In this document: one piece after another, positions 1 to 8,620 of the stretch
Layout of the letters: the number at the start of each line of letters is the position of its first letter
Numbering within the stretch: the stretch's first letter is position 1
Source of the DNA: Microbacterium enclense
Lineage (GTDB): Bacteria > Actinomycetota > Actinomycetes > Actinomycetales > Microbacteriaceae
Length of the DNA stretch: 64,000 nt
Direction: 5' to 3'
NCBI RefSeq assembly: GCF_001456955.1
Contig: NZ_KQ758467.1
Coordinates: forward strand, 186,001 to 250,000
Program-made: the position numbers and the translations under genes
The notes under the pieces: generated by a model
What the model saw: the letters and a program-made list of their open reading frames with translations, nothing else
What the model was told of the DNA's origin: nothing
Database searches by the model: none

Positions 1-531
1 CTCACCGAAGTGGCCGCCCAACTACAGAGCCACGGCGTCGCCACAGAGATCATTCGCGTAGTGGACTACGACGTTCGTCCCGGGGTGGAGAAAGACATGG
101 GGGAGGGGGATCAGTGGCCCGTGTTGCGAGAGAAGCTGTTGGCGGCGGACATCCTCGTCTTCGGAACACCCACATGGATGGGGCACCTGTCGTCGGTTGC
201 TGCGCGAGTGTTGGAACGCCTGGACGCTGAGCTCAGCGAAACAGACGACCAAAACCGCCCCATCCTGTTCGGCAAAGTGGCCGTCGCCGCGATCATCGGC
301 AACGAAGATGGTGCCCACAAGATCAGCGCCGACCTCTTCCAAGCTCTGAACGATGTGGGCTACTCCATCCCCGCCCAAGGAGTGACCTACTGGAACGGAG
401 AGGCCATGCACAGCACCGACTACAACGACCTCGACGACACTCCCGGACAGACAGCGGCGACGAACGCGACAGTCGCCGCGAACGCTGCGCACCTTGCGCG
501 ACTCCTGCAGGCGGACAACTTCCCGGCCTGA
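1..531 (+). CDS. Flavodoxin-family / NAD(P)H-dependent oxidoreductase, 5' truncated
   Basis: The reading frame is open to the first base of the window, so the true start lies outside. About 176 residues are visible. They fit the flavodoxin-like fold: an ADILVFGTPTWMG segment (the loop after the second strand that contacts the flavin phosphate region), then VAVAAIIGNEDGAH, then a C-terminal helix. By family these are cytosolic FMN-binding reductases. The N-terminal FMN phosphate-binding loop is not in the window, so cofactor binding cannot be judged. No partner gene is visible; a 14-bp-arm hairpin lies about 400 bp downstream. The family is fairly sure, the substrate unknown. Confidence 0.8.
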   Translation, partial: LTEVAAQLQSHGVATEIIRVVDYDVRPGVEKDMGEGDQWPVLREKLLAADILVFGTPTWMGHLSSVAARVLERLDAELSETDDQNRPILFGKVAVAAIIGNEDGAHKISADLFQALNDVGYSIPAQGVTYWNGEAMHSTDYNDLDDTPGQTAATNATVAANAAHLARLLQADNFPA

Positions 532-1030
532 CACGGCTGCGTTCCCACCCGCACAACCAGGAGAACACCGCAACACGTGCGCGATCCCTGCAACAGGAAT
601 CATCTCTGCCCGGGCGGCGCTCCAAGAAAAGGGCCCAGACGCGAGGCGTCAAAATCCGCGGCCAGGCGTTCGCCGACTTGTACGCGTCTTCCACGGTCGT
701 CGATATCGCGGCCGCGGTCGCTCCGCGAAACGATGACGGCACTTCGGTGCCTACCGCCTTCCCTGCCTGTCCCATACCCGCGTGCGAAGCTGAACACATG
801 ATCGAGATGAGGCGGACCCCGCCTGCGCCCACTCTCGCGGAGTCGAAACAACGGACCCACACCGACCGATCTCGCGCCCAGCACGCGACCCTCTCCCATA
901 CACGCCGGCTCGCCGAAACGTGGACTGAGGCGGCCGCAGTAGTCCAACGCCCCGTTGGACTACTGCCCGATGGAGCGGCGATGGGGCGAGCAGTTGCTGA
1001 CGACCTCGACTGTTCCTGTGGTGGCGAGCC
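532..1030 (+). other. Intergenic spacer without a supported gene, containing a perfect hairpin
   Basis: No reading frame here has convincing protein character. The only clear structure is a perfect inverted repeat with 14-bp arms (936-949 and 953-966) and a 3-base loop, about 65 bp upstream of the ATP-grasp start. No T-run follows, so it could be an operator, an mRNA leader structure or a factor-dependent terminator for the flavodoxin-like gene. Confidence 0.5.
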
Positions 1031-1933
1031 GTGAGCCCTTCACGACGTCGCATCCGGTGGCGTGAGCGCAGTCGCATCGTGCGGCTGCTGAGGCTGTGGC
1101 GTACACGTCGTCCCACCACCTTCCGCGACAAGGTGCGCTACAAGATGCTGAGAGATCGTCGCGACCTCATTGTCACCTTCGCTGACAAAGCTGCCGTGCG
1201 CGAACATGTCGCCTCCGTCATTGGAGACCGCTACCTACCGCGCGCCTACGCGGTCGTCGACGACCCACAAGACCTCCGCCACCTCGAGTGGCCATCGGAG
1301 TATGTCGTCAAACCGACGCACGGCAGCGGAGCGGCAATCGTCGTATCGCCCCAGGCCCCAGCTGATGCGCAGCTCCCCGAATCACGCTGGGGATGGGTCT
1401 ACCGACACGTCCGCCCAGAAGCCGCCGACCCCCACGACGTCATCGCCATCGCAGAGGGATGGGTGACCAAGCTCTACGGACAAGGACCCAACCGGGAATG
1501 GGTGTACGGCCAGGTGCCGCGGCGGGTCATCGTCGAAGAATTGCTCTCCGGCGCCGACGGCGCCATCCCCGACGACTACAAGTTCTTCGTCTTCCACGGC
1601 CGGTGCGCCTTCATACAGGTCGACAGCGGCAGATTCGGCCGACGCACCCAAGACTTCTACCGCCCCGACTGGGAACGCATCCCGATGAGCGGCGGCCCCC
1701 CGTGGGCCGACCCCGAACGGACCCGGCCCGCGCACCTCGACGAAATGATCCGCCTCGCAGAGAAACTCGGACAACCCACCGATTTCGTGCGCGTCGACCT
1801 CTACGACGTCGACGGGCGCATCGTGTTCGGAGAGCTCACAAGCTTCCCCGCCGGCGGCGACAGCCCTTTCGACCCCGAAGAGTTCAACGCCGAATTCGGT
1901 CGCTCCTGGAACGTGCCCCGCCGGTATCGCTAA
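1031..1933 (+). CDS. ATP-grasp protein of the TupA (teichuronopeptide-type) family
   Basis: 300 aa. The N-terminus carries the family's typical RDKVRYKMLRDRR entry segment (residues 32-44), followed by YVVKPTHGSGA (91-101), the ATP-grasp lysine and glycine-rich loop. Later come VIVEELL and the FVRVDLYDVDGRIVFGELT stretch, which matches the acidic metal-binding part of ATP-grasp enzymes. The family is known from teichuronopeptide and capsule loci and probably forms an amide or peptide-like bond on a cell-surface polymer. No other surface-polymer gene is adjacent, so the substrate stays open. The GTG start follows a non-coding stretch with a strong hairpin. Likely monocistronic. Confidence 0.8.
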   Translation: MSPSRRRIRWRERSRIVRLLRLWRTRRPTTFRDKVRYKMLRDRRDLIVTFADKAAVREHVASVIGDRYLPRAYAVVDDPQDLRHLEWPSEYVVKPTHGSGAAIVVSPQAPADAQLPESRWGWVYRHVRPEAADPHDVIAIAEGWVTKLYGQGPNREWVYGQVPRRVIVEELLSGADGAIPDDYKFFVFHGRCAFIQVDSGRFGRRTQDFYRPDWERIPMSGGPPWADPERTRPAHLDEMIRLAEKLGQPTDFVRVDLYDVDGRIVFGELTSFPAGGDSPFDPEEFNAEFGRSWNVPRRYR

Positions 1934-1951
1934 ACGCACCTTCGGAAGCAG

Positions 1952-1965
1952 TTGTCCGCGGACAA
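1952..1965 (+). repeat. Perfect 14-bp palindrome after the ATP-grasp gene
   Basis: TTGTCCGCGGACAA is fully palindromic and begins 18 bases after the stop codon. It could be a protein-binding site or a short terminator stem; no T-tract follows. Confidence 0.4.
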
Positions 1966-2612
1966 AGTGTCGCGCCAGGAAGGTAGCTGCATTCAATGCG
2001 AGCTTCGGTTCCGCACGGCGTAAATCCCTCGCGCCAAAAAGTTAGCGCACTGCGCTCGCTCGTTCTCGGCCTCACTGAACCGTCTCAGGTGGTCGCTCAT
2101 ATCGAGACGCTGAACCGCTGATTTTCGTAGCGGAGTGTCCCGGCAACCCCCGACCCCGGTGTCCCCACCAGATCGGTCGAGTGATGTGAGTCGGGCCCGA
2201 GGCGCACGTTGGGGGCACTGCCTCGGGCCTGCCCGGGCGTGAACGGTGTCACTACCCGGGGTGGGGGTGGGCGCAACTCGGATTCGCCGTCGTTGACATG
2301 CCCGCGGCCAACGTAGCGATGCCGGGTTCTGCCGCGGCCCTCTTGACAACGCAGCCCGCACCATGCGCGACATACGGCCCTGTCAATCAGAGGTGGTTCG
2401 CGCGAGCGCTATCGTGGCGGTGCGCAGCGCCGGGACGACGGGTCCGCATGTGGTCATCGAATGGTCCAACGACACGTTAGGACCATCCAAAGCTTCAGAG
2501 TGAGCGTCCGGCGGGCGCTTCAGAGTGGTGTTTGACTTGGCTTCGTTCCCGGTGACCAACACGAGCTTTTCTGCGAGTTTGCAGCATCGGATTCCTGGAC
2601 GAGAAATACGAC
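1966..2612. other. Intergenic region with no supported gene
   Basis: About 650 bp. Short frames exist on both strands, but they are arginine- and proline-rich or lack ribosome binding sites. I see no tRNA, no repeat shared with the rest of the window and no transposase remnant. Base composition is more mixed than in the core genes downstream, in keeping with the accessory character of the first 10 kb. Confidence 0.4.
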
Positions 2613-2933
2613 GTGCCATCCTCACTTCATGATTCATCCGAGGTCCTCGAAACACGGCTGGCGAGCATTCTCACGTCGCATATGTTGACGGAGGACCCGG
2701 AGCCGGTGCTCAGGGACCTCCGCGTAGCGGCTGGCGATAACACTGCGTTGCTCGCCCGACTGTGCGGACAGGTCGCTGGCTTCTTCATGAGCGCGAAGAC
2801 CGCGGTGATGTGCTCCGCCATCGTCGAGCACATTGACGGAGCCGCGGAGTGGGCCGAGATCGGCCGGCAGCGACGTTTACTCGCGGTGGACCACGACGGG
2901 GAGTTCGAGTCGAGCCCGGAGGCGAACTTTTGA
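2613..2933 (+). CDS. Hypothetical protein, 106 aa
   Basis: An acidic, helix-rich soluble protein: LASILTSHML...PVLRDLRVAAGDNTALLARLCGQVAGFFMSAKTAVMCSAIVEHI. No signal peptide or membrane segment, and I do not recognise the family. The GTG start at 2613 has only a weak purine stretch upstream. Codon use looks protein-coding and clearly better than the competing frames, but with no recognisable homologue the call rests on composition. It sits alone between two non-coding stretches, next to two broken genes. Confidence 0.5.
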   Translation: MPSSLHDSSEVLETRLASILTSHMLTEDPEPVLRDLRVAAGDNTALLARLCGQVAGFFMSAKTAVMCSAIVEHIDGAAEWAEIGRQRRLLAVDHDGEFESSPEANF

Positions 2934-3056
2934 GCGCTTCCGCTGGCGAACCGGTGGAAGAATGCTTCAGCAGCACGGTGAGGGTTGCTTAGCAACCCTG
3001 TCGCCGAAGTCCGCTGACGGGTGTGTGGTCGAACTTTCCCAGTAGGAGAGGCCACT

Positions 3057-3595
3057 ATGTCGACTCGCAACACCCTCGTCCGCAGCATGCACGATCTTGG
3101 CCTGGCTGCCTGGTTTGGCGGAACGCTGATGGGGACCGTTGGCTTGAATGGCGGAACTGCGGACGCATCTGGCCCGGCGGAACGACTTCGACTGTCGTCG
3201 GCCGGATGGGCGCGGTGGAGCCCCGTGCAGCTGACGGCGATGATCGTTCACGGGGGGGAATCGGGCTCATCCTGGGGAACAAGGCACGTCTCGCTGGGCA
3301 GTCGGAGGCGCGACACAACACTGTCTTGAAGCTGGTTGCCACTGGTGTGGCGGTTGCCGCGACTGTGCAGTCCGGACTGCTCGGTGCTCGCATTGCACGG
3401 CACGCCGAAGAGGGCGGGGACAGCGCCACGCAGCCGTCTCCCATGTCCTCTTCCGCGCTCGCCCACGCTCAGAAGCAGCAACGCATTCTGCAGTGGATTA
3501 CCCCGGCCCTCACCGGGCTCTTGGTTGTGCTCGGCGCGCAGCAAGGGGAACAGCAGCGCCCCGCCGCTGGGCTCTTCCGGTCATTCCGTCGCTGA
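3057..3595 (+). pseudogene. Small membrane protein gene broken by a frameshift in a G7 tract
   Basis: A good ribosome site (AGGAG, 3044-3048) precedes ATG 3057. The frame reads MSTRNTLVRSMHDLGLAAWFGGTLMG...VQLTAMIVHGG and then runs into the run of seven Gs at 3252-3258. The sensible continuation, GIGLILGNKARLAGQ...VLQWITPALTGLLVVLGAQQGEQQRP, is in another frame from there to 3595. Adding one G restores a single protein of about 180 aa with two or three membrane segments, like a small actinobacterial membrane protein of unknown function that I recall only by general resemblance. The change may be a real deletion, a slippage-prone switch or a sequencing error. Confidence 0.7.
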
Positions 3596-4220
3596 GGCGG
3601 TGCGCCGCGGGCTGTTCGTTCGCATGTCCGGCGCCGGAGGATGTTCCCGCTGCCAAGGCCACGGGTGGGGCGGTTCCCGCGATGGGTAAGAACCGGTTTG
3701 CCGCCCGATGTAAGGATTCCTGCTTGGGTGACACTGCATCAACAGGGGCCTGAGTGCTCCATGCTCCCGTTGAAGCTCGTTCCGCCGAAACCCGGCGGGC
3801 GTTCTAACCGACGGGGAGGAGAGTGCGCCGCATTGGGGGTGGCGCACTCTCCACTTGAAACTTTTCGAGGTCGCCACGAAGTGCGGTGGTGTCTATGCAC
3901 ACAGTCGCGCTCGACACAAGCGGCAGTCACGATGTCCGCCATTTGGGGGACAGTGGCTAACGTCGTGAAGTCCCCACCGTCAGCACTTCGCAAGCCCCCT
4001 TACTGGCGGTGGGGCAACACGCACCAGCTACCTCGAGCGGACTCCCGCCAATCCGGTCAAAGATCCCAGCTTGTTGCCGTCGGTCAGCCTCGCGGCTTGA
4101 ACGAGTCATGGTGGCGATGTGCACGGTGGTGACGTTTCGGATGCCGACCGTTGGGGCGAACATGTTCGGTTACGCGGGGATCTCTTTGCGAGCGAGCATT
4201 GGGCACCAGAACGCCCCTCT
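3596..4220. other. Non-coding or degraded stretch with a strong hairpin
   Basis: No intact gene is supported. A perfect inverted repeat with 12-bp arms (3818-3829 and 3841-3852) and an 11-base loop could terminate transcription of the membrane-protein gene upstream; CTTTT follows about 8 bases later. The rest shows only short frames on both strands and may be degraded coding DNA next to the pseudogene that follows. Confidence 0.45.
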
Positions 4221-4911
4221 TCATTCGGTGAAGACAGCGGTGGTGCTCGAGCGCCATACGTCGGTGCCATCGCCGACGGCCCACGCCACGGTCAGAGGTG
4301 TCGTAGGGGGTGAGAGCTCGACGCTGCTGAGGTCGGTGGGGGCCGTGTCGCGTGCCACTTCGGGGTCGGAAGCAGGGTTGACCACGCGTACCGGCTCTCA
4401 CCCGTGGGCGGGATGCCGGCGTCGTCAATGCGCGCACCCTGCGGGGCGGAATGCACAATCCACGCATCTGCTGATCGATCATGCACCCCGTCACCCACAC
4501 CGACCCCTCCACGGGAGCGGGCGCCGCAACAACCTGTTCACCCGTGCCGAGGTAATCGACCGCCTCATCGGCGCGAACGATGCTGAATACTCCTGTCTCG
4601 GCGAACTGCTGTTCTGAGCCGGCCAGCGCCTGCGCGCCCGGGGTGAGAAGCGCGAAAGCATCCGCGTACTTTTCCGATTGAATGGCCGTCAACTACTCCG
4701 TGATCACGGTGACGGCCTCATCCGTCTGGACGGTGAAGGGCGTCGTGGATGGCATCTCCGGCGATGTCGCGACAGCCGCCGGCGTCGACGAGCCCATGGG
4801 GGTGGCGGGTTCTGTGGGGGCGACCACGCTTGTACAGCCAACGAGGTTCGCAGCCACGGTGACCGTGGTCATCAATGCCGGGAACGTTCGACTGGTCCCG
4901 TGCGGGCTCAT
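4221..4911 (-). pseudogene. Lipoprotein-like gene inactivated by a nonsense codon and two frameshifts
   Basis: Read on the minus strand from ATG 4911, the product starts MSPHGTSRTFPALMTTVTVAANLVGCTS, a lipoprotein-type signal with a cysteine. The frame stops at TAG (4693-4695) after VTVITE, but the same frame continues LTAIQSEKYADAFALLTPGAQALAG, so a single codon (probably Tyr) became a stop. Near 4455-4465 the sense passes into another frame (WIVHSAPQGARIDDAGIPPTGESR), and near 4390-4398 into the third (VVNPASDPEVARDTAPTDLSS, ending VFTE). The joined protein, about 230 aa, would be a secreted NTF2-like lipoprotein of the kind found beside conjugation genes; that role is only a guess. Three independent lesions make sequencing error unlikely. 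Confidence 0.75.
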
Positions 4912-5155
4912 CCGCTCACGGTAGGCACGCGGCATCCCGCCGGTACCCCCAATTGCCAGCCTCCTGCGTTGTGTAGACACTGCACGACTACGGGAGCGGA
5001 TTGTCGGGGTAATGGGGTGGGAGATCGCGGATACCACAGTTGATTCGCGGACGCACGCCTCGGGACAACATGTGAGACGGCTGGGAGGCTTACAGCGTTA
5101 CGGCCGCCCGGGTCGTCCCCCCACAGGCGCGAAGCGTCGAAGAAAAGGAATGCTC

Positions 5156-5932
5156 ATGAATTTCCCTGCTGTACTTCAGAACGGTCTGGCGGCAGTCGTC
5201 ACGTTCGTTCCCCTCGCCTTGTTGTTCCTGCTCATCCTGGTCGTCGGCCTCATTGTCGCGAAGCTGATCTCGAAGGGCTTGGAGAAGCTGCTTGAGAAGG
5301 TCGGCTTTGACCGTCTCGTCGAGCGCGGCGGCATCAAGAAAGCCCTGGCCAAGTCGAAGCTCGACGCGTCCGACATCGTGGCGAAGATCGTCTACTACGC
5401 GCTGGTGCTGTTCGTGCTGCAGTTCGCCTTCGGCGTCTTCGGCCCTAACCCCGTGAGCGACCTGCTCGAGGGCATTATCGCGTTCCTGCCGAAGATCATC
5501 GTTGCCATCATCATCGTTGTCATTGCTTCGGCGATCGCTGCCGGCGCGAAGGGCCTCATCCAGAACACCCTCAGCGGACTGTCGTACGGCAAGATCCTGG
5601 GGAACATCGTTGCGATCTTCATCCTGTTCCTCGGCGTGACCGCGGCCCTCAACCAGATCGAGGTCGCCACCACCGTCACCACCCCGATCCTGATCGCAGT
5701 GTTGGCCATCATCGCGGGCGTCATCATCGTCGGTGCCGGCGGCGGCCTCATCAAGCCCATGCAGCAGCGCTGGGAGGCCCTGCTCAGCAAGGCGGAGGAA
5801 GAGGCCCCGAAGATCCAGCAAGAAGTGAGCGGTGCGCCCTCGGTCACCGAGCAGGCCGAGAAGGCCGTGCGTCGGGTTCAGGACGAGACCCGCACGCAGC
5901 CGCAGCGTCCCCCGCTGCCCCCGCAGGTCTAA
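5156..5932 (+). CDS. Conserved TM-helix (mechanosensitive-channel-like) membrane protein
   Basis: 258 aa from ATG 5156, chosen because AAGGA (5145-5149) sits six bases ahead; ATG 5150 abuts it too closely. Four strongly hydrophobic segments occur (about residues 12-38, 82-100, 112-135 and 150-205), and the amphipathic stretch KGLEKLLEKVGFDRLVERGGIKKAL is typical of the TM-helix repeat found in small proteins related to mechanosensitive channels. The C-terminal 60 residues are hydrophilic and Gln/Pro-rich. Probably an inner-membrane protein involved in osmotic or general stress. It is the first of several stress-type genes here (PRC-barrel and SDR follow). Confidence 0.8.
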   Translation: MNFPAVLQNGLAAVVTFVPLALLFLLILVVGLIVAKLISKGLEKLLEKVGFDRLVERGGIKKALAKSKLDASDIVAKIVYYALVLFVLQFAFGVFGPNPVSDLLEGIIAFLPKIIVAIIIVVIASAIAAGAKGLIQNTLSGLSYGKILGNIVAIFILFLGVTAALNQIEVATTVTTPILIAVLAIIAGVIIVGAGGGLIKPMQQRWEALLSKAEEEAPKIQQEVSGAPSVTEQAEKAVRRVQDETRTQPQRPPLPPQV

Positions 5933-6024
5933 CCACCGCACCTCTCGCGGGCTGGTACCGGAAGTCACGCCGGGCCAGCCCGTGAGTTGTTTCACCGCCC
6001 TATCGCGAGCGGTGGCGGTACTAC

Positions 6025-6747
6025 TTACTGCGACAGCGTCCGGTCAAGGCGTTCGAGAAGCGATTCGAGGGACACCTCGAACTCTTCCTCGGCACGGTCC
6101 TCGCTCAACAGCGGCTGAAGCTTGCAAACGGTGGGGGCGTCATCGAGCGTGGCGTTGCCATCGCCCGCGGGGATGTCGGCGTTGCCCTCATCAAGGGGCT
6201 CTTCGGCGGGTGCCGTCTCGGCGCCGCGGACGGCGGATTCGAGGAGGAGTTGTCCGAGGAGGAAGCTACTGAACGCACGGTAAGTGTTCACGGCCTGGGC
6301 CTCGGTAAACCCCTGGTCGACGAGAGATGCGAGGAAGATCTCGACCACCTCGACGCTGCGCAGCGGCGGCCGCAGCCACGGAGCAGCTGGGTGACGCGTG
6401 GCGACGAGCGGGAATGCCCGCGGATGCTCCACCGCGATGCGCCGCACCTCGTGCGCGGAGATCTGCAGAAAGCTTTGCCATTGCTCACCGGACGCGTCTT
6501 TGAGGCTTGCCACCAGGTCCTGCATGAGGAGGCTGACGACACCTTCCAGCAGATCTTCCTTGCCGTTGACGTACCGGTACAAGGACATGGCCTCGACGTC
6601 GAGTTCCTGCGCAAGCGTCCGCATGGACAGCCGGGAGGCCCCCACGCGATCGATCTGTGCGAGAGCGGTGGCAATGATGCCGTCGCGACTCAGCTTCCGC
6701 GTGCTCGTTCGCGATGTCTTCTGCATCTCCTGAGCCATCAGATCCAC
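6025..6747 (-). CDS. TetR/AcrR-family transcriptional regulator
   Basis: 240 aa. The N-terminal helix-turn-helix domain is clear: LSRDGIIATALAQIDRVGASRLSMRTLAQELDVEAMSLYRYVNGKEDLLEGV. The C-terminal half fits the tetracycline-repressor-like ligand/dimer domain (HPRAFPLVATRHP, FSSFLLGQLLLES). It is divergent from the membrane protein at 6873, and a near-palindrome (6814-6828) lies between them, so it probably represses itself and that neighbour. The last 50 residues are acidic and low in complexity. The inducer cannot be inferred. Confidence 0.9.
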   Translation of the reverse strand: MDLMAQEMQKTSRTSTRKLSRDGIIATALAQIDRVGASRLSMRTLAQELDVEAMSLYRYVNGKEDLLEGVVSLLMQDLVASLKDASGEQWQSFLQISAHEVRRIAVEHPRAFPLVATRHPAAPWLRPPLRSVEVVEIFLASLVDQGFTEAQAVNTYRAFSSFLLGQLLLESAVRGAETAPAEEPLDEGNADIPAGDGNATLDDAPTVCKLQPLLSEDRAEEEFEVSLESLLERLDRTLSQ

Positions 6748-6813
6748 CCCCGAATGGTCCAGTCTCGCATCTGTCGGAGGCCTGTAGTTTGCGGCGGGCA
6801 GAGTGTACGCACG

Positions 6814-6828
6814 GCTTACGCCGTAAGC
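6814..6828 (+). promoter_or_regulatory. Candidate TetR operator between divergent genes
   Basis: GCTTACG-C-CGTAAGC is a perfect inverted repeat (7-bp arms, 1-bp centre), 66 bp upstream of the TetR start and 44 bp before the divergent membrane-protein start. Position and symmetry fit a TetR-family operator; binding is inferred. Confidence 0.5.
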
Positions 6829-6872
6829 AACCCTGTCGGCGAGACGGCAACGACGCTCCTACCGTCGCCGCC

Positions 6873-7550
6873 ATGGTCCCCCCAAACAGCAACGAAGAAG
6901 CCCCGCGAAACCGACACCAGCCGGGCGCAGCCCGCTTCGACAGCTCCTCCTCGAGCGCCGCCGTTCCTATCGACTCCGAGCACACCCTGCGTCATGATGT
7001 GGTCTCACGTGAGAAAGAGGAGTTTGGCGGGTTCAAATTCGGGTCCGCGTTCTTCGGCTGGCTGACCGCCACGGGACTTACCGTTCTCCTGACCGCTCTT
7101 GCGGCCGCCGTAGGGGCGGCGATCGGGTTGAGCCAGTCGGGCTCCGTCGAGAACGCCGCGGACGCAGCGGAACAGAACGCCGACAGCGTCGGCATCGTGG
7201 GCGTCATCGTCATCGCCATCGTGCTCCTAGTGTCGTACTACGCCGGCGGATACGTCGCCGGCCGCATGGCGCGCTTCAGCGGCGCCAAACAAGGCATCGC
7301 CGTCTGGATCTGGGCCATCGCCATCGCCGTCATCATCGGCATCGTCACCGCCATCGCGGGCAGCCAGTGGGACATCCTCGGCACCCTCAACAGCTTCCCC
7401 CGCATCCCCGTCACACCCGAAACCGCCACGACGACCGGCATCCTGACCGCGCTCGGCGCCGCCATCATCACCCTGCTCGGCGCCGTTCTCGGCGGGCTCG
7501 CCGGCATGCGCTACCACCGCCGCGTCGACCGCGCCGGTCTCGGCCGCTAA
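6873..7550 (+). CDS. Multi-pass membrane protein, function unknown
   Basis: 225 aa from ATG 6873; the frame is open further upstream, but that part is Arg/Pro-rich and covers the operator region. Residues 1-55 are hydrophilic and Ser/Asn-rich. Four hydrophobic segments follow: FGWLTATGLTVLLTALAAAVGAAIG, VGVIVIAIVLLVSYYAGGYVAGRMA, AVWIWAIAIAVIIGIVTAIAG and ILTALGAAIITLLGAVLGGLAG. The GGYVAGRMARFSGAKQGIAVW loop is typical of small YrzE-like membrane proteins. It lies 28 bp upstream of the PRC-barrel gene, so the two probably form an operon under the divergent TetR. Confidence 0.75.
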   Translation: MVPPNSNEEAPRNRHQPGAARFDSSSSSAAVPIDSEHTLRHDVVSREKEEFGGFKFGSAFFGWLTATGLTVLLTALAAAVGAAIGLSQSGSVENAADAAEQNADSVGIVGVIVIAIVLLVSYYAGGYVAGRMARFSGAKQGIAVWIWAIAIAVIIGIVTAIAGSQWDILGTLNSFPRIPVTPETATTTGILTALGAAIITLLGAVLGGLAGMRYHRRVDRAGLGR

Positions 7551-7578
7551 CCCACCCCCCACCCCTGGAAGGAACATC

Positions 7579-8388
7579 ATGATCAGCGAGAACAACATCG
7601 CCGCCCTCATCGGCACAGACGTCTACGGCACCGACGACTCCAAGATCGGCACCGTCGGCGAGATCTACGTCGACCCCGACACCGGCCGCCCCACCTGGGC
7701 CACCGTCAAGACCGGGTTCTTCGGAACCTCCGAGTCGTTCGTCCCGCTCAACAAGGCCGAGGACACCGGCGGGTCGCTCCGTGTGCCCTACTCAAAGGGA
7801 GAGGTCAAGGACGCACCCCGCATCGAGTCCGGCCGAGAACTGAGCGAGGCCGAAGAGGACGAGCTGTACCGCCACTACGACGGCGCATTCGACCTCGACC
7901 ACAGCACCAACGACACCCGTACGGCCCCCGACGTCGATGAGACGGCGTCCAACACCGGCGGCGCCTTCGAATCGGAAGGACGCGATACGTCCGGCCCGAC
8001 GACGGACGACGCGATGACCAGGTCGGAAGAGAAACTGCGTGTCGGCACCGAGCGGGTGCAAACGGGACGCGCGCGCCTGCGCAAGTACGTCGTGACCGAG
8101 CACGAGACGGTCACCGTCCCCGTCACCCGGGAAGAGGTCCGGCTCGAGCGCGAGCCCATCACCGACGGCAACGTCGACAGTGCGCTCGACGGACCCGACA
8201 TCAGCGAAGAAGAGCATGAGGTGGTTCTCACCGAGGAACGCCCCGTCGTTGAAAAGGAGACGGTCCCGGTCGAGCGCGTGCGCCTCGGAACCGAGACCGT
8301 CGAGGACACTCGAACCGTCGACGCCGACATCCGCAAGGAGGAGATCGAGCTCGACGGCGACCCGGTCCGAGACACCGACCGCGCGTAG
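7579..8388 (+). CDS. PRC-barrel and DUF2382 (YsnF/AvaK-like) stress protein
   Basis: 269 aa. Residues about 5-80 form a PRC barrel (LIGTDVYGTDDSKIGTVGEIYVDPDTGRPTWATVKTGFF). Residues about 155-265 form DUF2382, with its repeated pattern of LRKYVVTEHETVTVPVTREEVRLEREPI and a second half, EEHEVVLTEERPVVEKETVPVERVRLG. The linker is acidic and Thr-rich. The family is cytosolic or membrane-associated and is linked to general stress responses in actinobacteria, firmicutes and cyanobacteria; the molecular role is unknown. A GGAAGG site precedes ATG 7579, and a strong terminator follows. Confidence 0.9.
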   Translation: MISENNIAALIGTDVYGTDDSKIGTVGEIYVDPDTGRPTWATVKTGFFGTSESFVPLNKAEDTGGSLRVPYSKGEVKDAPRIESGRELSEAEEDELYRHYDGAFDLDHSTNDTRTAPDVDETASNTGGAFESEGRDTSGPTTDDAMTRSEEKLRVGTERVQTGRARLRKYVVTEHETVTVPVTREEVRLEREPITDGNVDSALDGPDISEEEHEVVLTEERPVVEKETVPVERVRLGTETVEDTRTVDADIRKEEIELDGDPVRDTDRA

Positions 8389-8397
8389 CAGGATCGA

Positions 8398-8442
8398 GGG
8401 CCGTCCCTGGCTGCGTGAGCATGCTCAGGGGCGGCCCTTCTT
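8398..8442 (+). terminator. Rho-independent-type terminator after the PRC-barrel gene
   Basis: A 12-bp stem (8398-8409 with 8426-8437, one G:U pair) closes a 16-base loop and is followed by TTCTT. It starts 9 bases after the stop codon. Confidence 0.75.
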
Positions 8443-8620
8443 CGTGGCCCGAAAGTCGCGAGACAGCGACTACGGCAATGAGGCCTAACGCCTCGCCGTT
8501 CTCGGCGTCTGCGTTACCTGACAGCGCGCAAAGCCTTGCCGCGAAATTCGGGTCAACCCCCACGGCCAGGCTGCTAACGACTCCTACTTTCTGAAGAGTC
8601 TGGATGAACGGAGTCTTGAG

